A program made the position numbers and the translations under genes. The notes beneath the pieces are model-generated. The model searched no databases. It saw only the letters and a list, made by a program, of their open reading frames with translations, and was not told the origin of the DNA. Of a stretch of DNA of 32,825 nucleotides, positions 25,595 to 32,825 are shown in pieces (position 1 is the first letter of the stretch; each line of letters starts with the position of its first letter). The stretch covers positions 1 through 32,825 of the forward strand of contig JAEPNQ010000043.1 of assembly GCA_017643305.1 (NCBI GenBank). Reading direction: 5' to 3'. Origin of the DNA: Marinibacterium sp. GTDB lineage: Bacteria; Pseudomonadota; Alphaproteobacteria; Rhodobacterales; Rhodobacteraceae.

Positions 25595-25624
25595 GAAGCG
25601 GGCCGAAATAATCCAGCCCGCTTC
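25595..25624 (-). terminator. Hairpin between binding-protein and permease genes (attenuator or mRNA stabiliser)
   Basis: GAAGCGGGC and GCCCGCTTC (25595-25603 and 25616-25624) form a perfect 9-base stem with a 12-base loop, 9 bases after the binding-protein stop. On the transcribed minus strand it is followed by CCTTTTCG, a short T-run. Such hairpins commonly make the binding protein more abundant than the membrane subunits by partial termination or 3'-end protection. Confidence 0.65.
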
Positions 25625-25633
25625 TTTGAAGGA

Positions 25634-27211
25634 TCAGTTCTTTACGACGTCATCCAGCAGCAGGAAGAACGAAGGCTGAAGGGAGAAGTTAGCCACCCGA
25701 TCGTTGGCTACCGCGTTCTGTTTCCAGTTTGCAACAAAGACCCAGGGCGCATCTTGCTGAACAATGGTCTGCATTTCCTGGTACAGTTTGGCACGCTCTG
25801 CCTGGTCGGTGGAGGCGCGTGCGGCTTCCAGCAGTTCATCCACCTTCGGGTTGGAATAGTAGCCCGAGTTGAAGCCACCCTTGTCCGGCCATGCCTCGGT
25901 ACGCAGAGCGAGGAACGGCAGCGTGTCGGGATCGTTTGTCATCCATGCCATTTCGGCCATGTCTGCCTTGCCTTCCAGACCCGGGTTCACCTGGCCAAGG
26001 AAAGTGTTCCATTCATAGGTTTCGATTTTCACATCGAAGCCAACGGCGTTTAGGTCGGCCTGAATGGCGGTGCCCATTGCAACCGGATCCAGCATGCCGG
26101 AACCACCTTCGGTGACGTAGAACGTCAATTCGGCACCTTCAACACCTGCTTCGGCGATCAGCGCCTTGGCTTTTTCGGGGTCATAGGGATACGGCTCCAG
26201 TGCTTCGTTGTACGCCCAGGCAAACGCCGGCGGAGTCGGGCCGGCCGCCACGGCCGCGGTGCCTTCTAGAACGTCGTTGACGATGGCCGACTTGTTGATC
26301 GCGTAGTTCGCGGCCTGACGGACGCGGACATCGGCAAATGGGCCTTCCTTGGCGTTCAGGATCAGGAACCAGACATGCGGGCCTGCCTGTTCGTGGGTGG
26401 TATACGGATCAACCGAAAACTGGCTCAGCGCCACAGGTGGGACTTCGACCATCAGGTCGATACCGCCCGCCAGCATTTCCGCTGTACGCGTGTTGGCGTC
26501 GGTGATCGGGCGGAACACGACGGCCTGCAATTCCGGCGCGCCGTCCCAGTGATCGAGGTTCGCTTCGATCACGACCGCTTCGTTGGAGCGCCATTCGGCG
26601 AATTTGAACGCGCCGGTGCCAGACGGGTTGCGGCCAAAGTCCGCGCCGTGCTGGGCCACGGCTGAAGGCGAAACGATCAGCCCTGTAGGATAGGCAAGGT
26701 TCGACAGGAACGGCGCATAAGGCGCGTTCAGAGTGAACTTGACGGTACTTGCATCGATCACATCCACGCTTTGCACAGCGGAGAAGAAGAACGACAGAGG
26801 GAACGGGCCAGTGTTGTGGTAGGGATGGTTTTCATCAAGCATACGGTCGAAGTTGAACTTCACCGCATCGGCATCGAAAGCCGACCCATCGTGAAACGTC
26901 ACGCCTTCGCGCAAGGTGAAGGTGTATTCGGTGCCATCCTCGGAAATGGTCCACGATGTTGCCAGCGCCGGTTCAACCTCCAGCGTGCCATCCTTGTACT
27001 GCACCAGACCATCATAGACGTTCATTAGAATCCGGAAATCGTTAACCGCCGTGACAGCCGCAGGGTCTAGCGCCTTGGGCTCTGCGATCTGGCCAACGAT
27101 GAGCACACCCGGAGGCGTCTGCGCCACCGCACCGACCACAGCGCTAACCGTAAGCGCGAGCGCGGTACCGGCGGCGAGAACCCCCCGACGGGTGAAAGAA
27201 TAGAGCGACAT
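25634..27211 (-). CDS. Family 5 extracellular solute-binding protein of peptide-type ABC transporter
   Basis: A 525-residue periplasmic binding protein of the DppA/OppA (SBP_bac_5) class. Residues 1-31 are an export signal with TRRGVLAAG and a hydrophobic core ending AVAQ; the Arg pair makes Tat export possible, though Sec is not excluded. The mature protein has family features: AEPKALDPA, ILMNVYDGLVQY, LATSWTISEDGTEYTFTLREGVTFHDG, DAVKFNFDRM and the NYAINK region. I chose ATG 27211 because GGAGG lies about 8 bases upstream; the frame is open to 27241. The promoter region carries two palindromes of the inferred GntR operator. The ligand could be an oligopeptide or another amide-like compound. 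Confidence 0.93.
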   Translation of the reverse strand: MSLYSFTRRGVLAAGTALALTVSAVVGAVAQTPPGVLIVGQIAEPKALDPAAVTAVNDFRILMNVYDGLVQYKDGTLEVEPALATSWTISEDGTEYTFTLREGVTFHDGSAFDADAVKFNFDRMLDENHPYHNTGPFPLSFFFSAVQSVDVIDASTVKFTLNAPYAPFLSNLAYPTGLIVSPSAVAQHGADFGRNPSGTGAFKFAEWRSNEAVVIEANLDHWDGAPELQAVVFRPITDANTRTAEMLAGGIDLMVEVPPVALSQFSVDPYTTHEQAGPHVWFLILNAKEGPFADVRVRQAANYAINKSAIVNDVLEGTAAVAAGPTPPAFAWAYNEALEPYPYDPEKAKALIAEAGVEGAELTFYVTEGGSGMLDPVAMGTAIQADLNAVGFDVKIETYEWNTFLGQVNPGLEGKADMAEMAWMTNDPDTLPFLALRTEAWPDKGGFNSGYYSNPKVDELLEAARASTDQAERAKLYQEMQTIVQQDAPWVFVANWKQNAVANDRVANFSLQPSFFLLLDDVVKN

Positions 27212-27243
27212 TAGCTTTACCTCCGCTGTGATGTTTGGCATCT

Positions 27244-27259
27244 ATTTATCATGATAAAT
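27244..27259. promoter_or_regulatory. Palindromic operator, copy 1 (perfect)
   Basis: ATTTATCATGATAAAT is a perfect 16-base palindrome, 33-48 bases upstream of the binding-protein start on the minus strand. The same core recurs 28 bases to the right in imperfect form and at 28821-28838 before the GntR gene. Shared sequence and placement argue for an operator of the adjacent FadR-type regulator. Confidence 0.75.
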
Positions 27260-27270
27260 TGCATCAGGCC

Positions 27271-27288
27271 AAATTTTCATGATAAATT
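27271..27288. promoter_or_regulatory. Palindromic operator, copy 2 (imperfect)
   Basis: The right half CATGATAAATT is identical to the perfect copies; the left half differs from AATTTATCAT at two positions. Its centre is 28 bases from copy 1, so the two sites are not exactly on one helical face. It ends 27 bases before the TTG start of the DUF1028 gene and probably affects that gene as well as the transporter. Confidence 0.6.
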
Positions 27289-27315
27289 CAACCCTATGTG
27301 TAAGGAGATCCTGAA

Positions 27316-28026
27316 TTGACCATATCAATCCTCGCATATGACGAAAAAACAGGCGCTTACGGTTCTGCCGCGATGACGGGCAGCTTGTGCGTGGGTGCCT
27401 GGGTTTTGCGGGGTGATGCCGAATCAGGGCTTTCGGCCTCCCAAGGGTCGCTGCCGTCGACCTTGTGGGGGACCCAAACGTTGGACCTGATGCGCTCCGG
27501 GGTGTCGGCCGAAGACGCAGTGAACGCAGTGACGACACGCGATTCAGGGCGAAACCATAGGCAATTGGCAGTTCTGGACCCCGCGGGTCATACGGCTGGC
27601 TTTACCGGCGCGGAAAGCATTCCGGTGGCGGATGCTCGGTCGGCCCGGCACGTCATTGTGTCGGGGAATTTGCTGACATCAAAGGCGGTTTTGGATCGGT
27701 GTATCGAAGGATACCTCAAGGCTGAAGGTTCTTTAGACCAGCGATTGCTGACCGCGCTGCATGCAGCTGCGGATGCCGGTGGGGACAGTCGAGGTTTGCT
27801 ATCTGCCGCTCTGCTGATTTTCAGTCGAAAGTCCGCGCCATTGTCCTTACGAATTGATCACGCGTCCGATCCGCTGGCCGATCTGAACGCGCTTCACTGC
27901 AAGGCGACGTCCGGAGCCTATGCGGAATGGACCAAATTGGTGCCAACATTGGACGATCCGGAGCGGGCTGCGCCCCTCCCGGAAGAGAAACGGTTGGACG
28001 CACACGCTCGGTCTACTCAGCCATGA
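27316..28026 (+). CDS. DUF1028 family protein (Ntn-hydrolase-like)
   Basis: A 236-residue member of DUF1028, a family with a predicted Ntn-hydrolase fold and no settled function. Family-like segments are MTISILAYDEKTGAYGSA at the start, VGAWVLRGDAESGLSASQG (about 28-46), VSGNLLTSK (residues 115-123) and AADAGGDSRGLLSAALL. Translation starts at TTG 27316: AAGGAG (27302-27307) is 8 bases before it and the only nearby ATG (27296) reads into a stop. Thr2 directly after the initiator would be the expected position of an Ntn nucleophile. It is divergent from the transporter operon under palindromic sites, and its 3' end overlaps the convergent regulator gene by 14 bases. It may hydrolyse an amide bond in the imported compound. 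Confidence 0.85.
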   Translation: MTISILAYDEKTGAYGSAAMTGSLCVGAWVLRGDAESGLSASQGSLPSTLWGTQTLDLMRSGVSAEDAVNAVTTRDSGRNHRQLAVLDPAGHTAGFTGAESIPVADARSARHVIVSGNLLTSKAVLDRCIEGYLKAEGSLDQRLLTALHAAADAGGDSRGLLSAALLIFSRKSAPLSLRIDHASDPLADLNALHCKATSGAYAEWTKLVPTLDDPERAAPLPEEKRLDAHARSTQP

Positions 28027-28771
28027 ACCGCTTCATCACCACAGCTTCCTGATCTTCCATGAGGCTACGGGCGGTTTCCATATGTTCCCGCATGATGGCC
28101 CAAGCGCGGGTGCTATCCCCGTCTTTTAGCGCCTGGATCAGATTGATCTGGTGGTCACGCCCCTTGCGCCAAAGTTCGTGGTTGGGCTGGGAATAAAGTC
28201 TGCGAAACACGGTCAGATCCGTCAGGATCTGCGCCATGAAGTCGATAAAGAAGCCTAGCAGCGCATTGTCGGCAAACTCCGCGAGATGGGCGTGAAAGGC
28301 CAGCGAGGCGACATGCTGAGCACGTTCTTCTTCAGCCGTTTCAGCGGGGGTTTCGTAAGCCTTCATGATGGCGGAAAGGCTGGCCAGCTGCTCTGCACTC
28401 AGCTTGCCTGCCAATGCCGCTGCCATTTCCGGTTCCAGCGCGATACGGACCTGGTAGATGTCGTTGATCGAAATGTTCTGGAAATAGAAGTAATTTGCCA
28501 ACAAAGCATGGGCACGGTCCCTGCTGACCTTGCCGACAAAGCTGCCGCCGCCGGGACCCGTCTTGGTCACCACCAGACCTTGCGCCTGCAAAAGCCGCAT
28601 GGCTTCGCGGATCGTGCCCTTGGACATGCCAAATTGATCGATCAGTTCCGCTTCGCCGGGCAGGCGATCGCCGGGCTCAAGACCCTTTTCAACGACCCAT
28701 TCCTTGATGGCATCTGCCACTGTCTGAGGTCGGGAGCGGCGCGGACCGCCAAGTTTGGGCCTATCCGGCAT
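28013..28771 (-). CDS. GntR-family (FadR/FCD subfamily) transcriptional regulator
   Basis: A 252-residue regulator. The N-terminal winged helix includes GDRLPGEAELIDQFGMSKGT and REAMRLLQAQGLV (about residues 34-68). The C-terminal all-helical FCD ligand domain has His residues in FHAHLAEF and in MREHMETA, consistent with a metal-assisted carboxylate-ligand pocket. The preferred start is ATG 28771 with AAGGA about 9 bases before it; the open frame to 28822 would run into the palindrome. That perfect 18-base palindrome lies 50 bases upstream, so autoregulation is likely. The same sequence precedes the transporter and DUF1028 genes, so I infer this protein controls them. Confidence 0.92.
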   Translation of the reverse strand: MPDRPKLGGPRRSRPQTVADAIKEWVVEKGLEPGDRLPGEAELIDQFGMSKGTIREAMRLLQAQGLVVTKTGPGGGSFVGKVSRDRAHALLANYFYFQNISINDIYQVRIALEPEMAAALAGKLSAEQLASLSAIMKAYETPAETAEEERAQHVASLAFHAHLAEFADNALLGFFIDFMAQILTDLTVFRRLYSQPNHELWRKGRDHQINLIQALKDGDSTRAWAIMREHMETARSLMEDQEAVVMKRFMAE

Positions 28772-28820
28772 CGAGTCGTTCCTTGGGGCCTTGCCTACAG
28801 TATGTGTGATCCATAGGAAC

Positions 28821-28838
28821 AATTTATCATGATAAATT
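28821..28838. promoter_or_regulatory. Palindromic operator, copy 3 (perfect, 18 bases)
   Basis: AATTTATCATGATAAATT reads the same on both strands. It lies 50 bases before the regulator start (minus) and 23 bases before the start of the decayed M20 gene (plus). Its 16-base core is identical to the site at 27244-27259, 1.6 kb away. Confidence 0.75.
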
Positions 28839-28861
28839 CAAGGGTCGTCATTTAAGATGGA

Positions 28862-29994
28862 ATGTGCGCGGAACACGGGCCGAATGCAATTGCTGCCGCG
28901 TTTGAACCCGGTGAAGGTGTCACCCGTTTGCCGTGGACGCCAGAACACTGGCAAGAAATTGAAATCATTACAGCTTGGATGGTTGCAGCCGGCCTTTCAC
29001 TACATCTGGACGCGGCAGGGCAGCGCGCGCAATGGCGAGCGACATGACGAGATGATGGGCGCTACACTAGCCTGTATGGCAGCAGAGCGATTTCGGGACC
29101 AGTGGGATAGTCTGTCTGTGACGGTCTAGATACTAGCCTTTTCCAATGAAACAGGCGTGCGCTGTCCCACGGCGCTTATCCGCCCTCGTGCGCTAGCGGG
29201 CACACTGAATCCGAGTGTGTTTGATCTGACCGATCAGTCCGGCTTTACGATGCAGAAGGCCATGGAAGATTTTGGGCTGTCACCTGATGCGGCTGTCAAC
29301 CTACGTCGGCATGCAGCCGGCATTCTGGGATATGCCGAGGTACATATCGAACAGGATCCGGTGTCGGAAACTGCCAGCCAGTCCGTTGGCATCGCGGCCG
29401 GCATTTGTGGCATTTCCCAGTTTTTTTACCGGCGAAACAGGACATGCCGGAACCGTACCGATTGCCGGATGCAAGAACGCTATGGTTGCCCTGTCGCGAA
29501 TGATCGCGGCCATCACGGATAAGGCGGAGCGGGAAACCGGATTGCTGGCCACGTTCGGACAGATCGCCATGCGCCCAAACGTTGTGGACACGACTCTGAC
29601 CCGGGCAACAGCGATGCTGGAAATTCGATCCCTTGGTGACGGCCAGCGAAATGACTTTGGCGAAACCTGTGGACGGCTTGTCACTGGCATCCCCGCCAGG
29701 AGCGGATGTAGCGTCGCAATGCATGAAACCTTAACTCAGGCTGCAACCACGTGCGATACAAAGCTGCAACGCCTGCTGGCCAACAGAGCAGCCACAGCCG
29801 GAGACCATGCTCAGCATTTTACCTCTAACGCCACGCATAATGCGTCTGCCATGGCTGATCTATACCCAACGGCCATGCTGTTCGTCCGATCCCAACGGAG
29901 TATCAGCCATCGGCCCGATGAATTTACCATCTCCGATGACACGTCAGTTGCCACTGGAGTGATGACCAATTTTATCCGGCTGTGCGGGACATGA
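28862..29994 (+). pseudogene. Decayed M20-family amidohydrolase (allantoate/N-carbamoyl-amino-acid hydrolase type)
   Basis: Pieces of a zinc-dependent M20 hydrolase lie in order but in three frames. The N-terminus (28862-29047) reads FEPGEGVTRLPWTPEH and TAWMVAAGLSLHLDAAG. About 35-40 residues with the first metal ligands, expected next, are missing near 29045. In another frame come GATLACMAAERF, then an in-frame TAG (29127-29129) where GAG (Glu) is expected before ILAFSNETGVR, then RALAGTLNPSVFDL and GYAEVHIEQDPV. The frame changes again at the T7 run 29421-29427, after which come TGETGHAGTVPI, ATFGQIAMRPN, AMADLYPTAMLFVRS and ISHRPDEF to the stop at 29994. Length, order and several lesions show a true pseudogene. 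It sits directly behind the regulator's palindrome, so it was probably the enzyme of this system. Confidence 0.88.
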
Positions 29995-30005
29995 AAGTTT
30001 CGGCA

Positions 30006-30030
30006 CGATCGCGCGGTTCGGGCGCGATTG
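30006..30030 (-). terminator. Hairpin downstream of tRNA-Thr, possible terminator
   Basis: ATCGCGC (30008-30014) pairs with GCGCGAT (30022-30028) around a 7-base loop, extendable by a wobble pair and a C-G pair to 9 pairs. It lies 32 bases after the tRNA 3' end on the minus strand and 9 bases after the M20 remnant on the plus strand. No clear T-run follows on either strand, so its strength is uncertain. Confidence 0.4.
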
Positions 30031-30062
30031 GGCCTTCGACAAGTCAGTCATTGAGATAGAAC

Positions 30063-30138
30063 TGGTGCCGCTGAAGGGACTCGAACCCCCGACCCCATCA
30101 TTACGAATGACGTGCTCTACCAGCTGAGCTACAGCGGC
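30063..30138 (-). tRNA. tRNA-Thr (anticodon CGT)
   Basis: A complete 76-base cloverleaf on the minus strand. The acceptor arm is GCCGCTG/CAGCGGC, the D arm GCTC...GAGC, the anticodon stem CGTCA/TGATG with loop TTCGTAA (anticodon CGT, reading ACG), and the T arm GGGGG-TTCGAGT-CCCTT has two G-T wobbles at its base. The discriminator is A and the CCA end (30063-30065) is encoded. It lies 84 bases downstream of the HemY gene, in the same direction. Confidence 0.96.
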
Positions 30139-30222
30139 TTGGACAATCGTGTTTGACCGTAACCAACTTGTGCTCCTTGCCCGCAACAGCGATGTTTTGC
30201 AAGCCGGTTCTTTACAGGCTCG

Positions 30223-31701
30223 TCAGTTTGCAGGTGTGGGTTTATCCATGGCTTCTGGGGTCACGTCTTCGGCCTCCAGCAGGTCGACGGATGGCAGGGT
30301 TTCTTCCGAAATGTCGGCCTCAGACCCGCTGCCAACAATCAAAGGCAGCATGTGGGTGCCTGTCGGGGTGGCCATTTCCGGCGCAGCGGGGGTTTCCCAG
30401 CTGAGCGTGTCGAACGCTTCGCACTTTTCGCAAACCGGGCGCCAGTGGGCGTGGGCGTGATTACAATTGCCACAGACCCACTGCGGTCCGCGCGGGGCAT
30501 TGAGCGCGCGGGCCAGCCAGCCCTGCACCACGCTGTCGGTCGCACCCTGCCCACGTTGAATCGCGGCCATCAGCGTAAGAGCCCGGGAATCTGGGTTGCT
30601 ATCGATCAAACCAGACAGGACACGACCCGCTTGAGAGAATCGTTCAGCCACGATCAACAGTTCGGCCTTGACCAGTTTGCTTTCTGGGTTGTCGGGATGG
30701 ATGCTCGTCAGCTGTTCAAACCGCTTCACGCGTTCTGCCGGAGTTTCGTCCGGCTGGATTTCGGCAAAGGCCGCAGCAAGGTCCGGGTGCGGCTGAGCCT
30801 GCCATGCCTTGCGCAAAACACGGGACGCGTTTCGGGCCTTGCCTTGCTTGATATAAGTTCGGGCGGCCATGGCTGCAGCAGGGATCAAGTCGGGTGACAA
30901 GCGATTGGCCTGGATCGCGTCTTCCCGCGCTTCGATGCCGGCGTCTTGGTCTATCACATTGGCGGCCTCGGACAGGGCCAGAACGGCCTCCCGCCGGGTA
31001 TACACGTCGCGAGGCAGAGAGCCGCTTTTCAGCTTGGCGCCTAGGGTGGCACGGGCTCCGGACCAGTCATGCGCCCGGGCCTGCAAGCGCAGCAGGGTAT
31101 CCTGTACCTCTTCATGATGCGGCTTGAGGGCAAAAGCCTTTTCCGCAAGCTTCAGTGCGGTGTCGCTATCACCTTCGGCGAGCTTCTGTTTCATGATTCC
31201 ACGCACACCAACAAAACGTGTGCGGTCATCCTGGATCAGCGCCTTGTAGGTCTCGGTGGCTTTCTTGGTGTCCCCGGACATTTCCGCCGCATGGGCGGTT
31301 AGAAGGTTCGTCAGTTCCGGTTTCTGCAGGTATTTTTCAGCCCTGGCGGCCTTGCTCATGGCAACGCGCGCTTCGCCCGACGCCAGCGCCATCATTCCAT
31401 CAGCCAGCGCCTGGTACCCCTTGCGTTCGCGGCCACGGTCAAAATAGCGGGAGACCGCAGTTTCATCCCCATTCAGGAACTTGGCTACAGCCACCAGCAG
31501 CGACAACAGTTTCAAAAGAATCCAAACCAGCAGGACTAGCAACAGTGCGGCCAACACGCTTTGCAGCGGCGACAGGGAATATTCCATGCCGGCCACGGTG
31601 AGGCGGACGCCACCTTCGGTTTCCATCAAGTAGCCAGCGCCAAGGGCCAGCATCCCAACCAGGGCGACGAAAATGAGGATTTTGACCAGGGACCACAACA
31701 T
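30223..31701 (-). CDS. HemY N-domain/TPR inner-membrane protein with C-terminal zinc-ribbon-like motif
   Basis: A 492-residue protein of the proteobacterial HemY family (not the protoporphyrinogen oxidase of that name), thought to aid late heme synthesis at the inner membrane. Two N-terminal membrane helices (about 5-26 and 45-72) are followed by TPR-like helical repeats (about 90-400). The C-terminus has Cys410, Cys413, Cys424 and Cys427 (CGNC...CEKC), a zinc-ribbon or rubredoxin-like element, and then an acidic low-complexity tail. ATG 31701 has AAGGACG about 7 bases upstream. The mitofilin-like gene is 11 bases upstream in the same direction. Confidence 0.9.
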   Translation of the reverse strand: MLWSLVKILIFVALVGMLALGAGYLMETEGGVRLTVAGMEYSLSPLQSVLAALLLVLLVWILLKLLSLLVAVAKFLNGDETAVSRYFDRGRERKGYQALADGMMALASGEARVAMSKAARAEKYLQKPELTNLLTAHAAEMSGDTKKATETYKALIQDDRTRFVGVRGIMKQKLAEGDSDTALKLAEKAFALKPHHEEVQDTLLRLQARAHDWSGARATLGAKLKSGSLPRDVYTRREAVLALSEAANVIDQDAGIEAREDAIQANRLSPDLIPAAAMAARTYIKQGKARNASRVLRKAWQAQPHPDLAAAFAEIQPDETPAERVKRFEQLTSIHPDNPESKLVKAELLIVAERFSQAGRVLSGLIDSNPDSRALTLMAAIQRGQGATDSVVQGWLARALNAPRGPQWVCGNCNHAHAHWRPVCEKCEAFDTLSWETPAAPEMATPTGTHMLPLIVGSGSEADISEETLPSVDLLEAEDVTPEAMDKPTPAN

Positions 31702-31712
31702 CGGTACGTCCT

Positions 31713-32825
<1,113 letters not shown>

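Overview
The window is most likely chromosomal DNA from an alphaproteobacterium of the family Rhodobacteraceae (Roseobacter group). The evidence is the strings hemF, HDAC-like/xseB/ispA/dxs and HemY/mitofilin, a fused dipeptide-transporter permease/ATPase, CtrA-type boxes and fairly GC-rich coding sequence. The genus cannot be decided from the sequence. Both edges cut genes: clpS begins at base 4 with a damaged 5' end, and a mitofilin-like gene runs off the right edge inside a pure hexanucleotide repeat. The window may therefore be a whole contig that ends at a repeat.

Layout. 4-3053 (+): clpS, an RsmC-like methyltransferase, an SDR protein lacking the usual catalytic lysine, and hemF. 3157-7132 (+): a tightly packed block of histone-deacetylase-like hydrolase, xseB, ispA and dxs, which includes the isoprenoid precursor enzymes. 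7229-7958: a PPP-family phosphatase broken by one frameshift. 8042-11987: an exopolysaccharide locus with a sugar-phosphate transferase (frameshifted), a GT4 glycosyltransferase (minus strand), a carbohydrate-type sulfotransferase and a Wzy-like polymerase (frameshifted). Two perfect CtrA-type boxes (TTAA-N7-TTAAC) lie here, each exactly 52 bases before a start codon. 11984-16871: class II aldolase, AEC transporter, S-formylglutathione hydrolase, an internally deleted sthA remnant, a DUF188 protein, a HAD phosphatase and an ornithine-cyclodeaminase-family enzyme. 16877-19312: MFS transporter and zapE, divergent around an inverted repeat.

19314-29994 holds the most coherent accessory system. 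A peptide-type ABC transporter (binding protein, permease, fused permease/ATPase, second ATPase) is read leftward towards mtnA and a D-arginine-dehydrogenase-like flavoenzyme. A DUF1028 gene is divergent from the binding protein, and next to it are a FadR-type GntR regulator and a decayed M20 amidohydrolase. The palindrome ATTTATCATGATAAAT occurs perfectly in both divergent promoter regions, with one further imperfect copy, so I infer a local regulon controlled by the GntR protein. The M20 enzyme of that system is a true pseudogene: it has an in-frame stop, frameshifts and an internal deletion.

30063-32825 (-): tRNA-Thr(CGT) with encoded CCA, a HemY/TPR membrane protein with a C-terminal four-cysteine zinc-ribbon-like element, and the mitofilin-like protein with a (Pro-Glu)n stretch.

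Broken genes are frequent: clpS, phosphatase, sugar transferase, polymerase, sthA and M20. The four single-base lesions lie in the first 12 kb at or near short homopolymers and could be sequencing errors. The sthA deletion and the M20 nonsense codon are not of that type.
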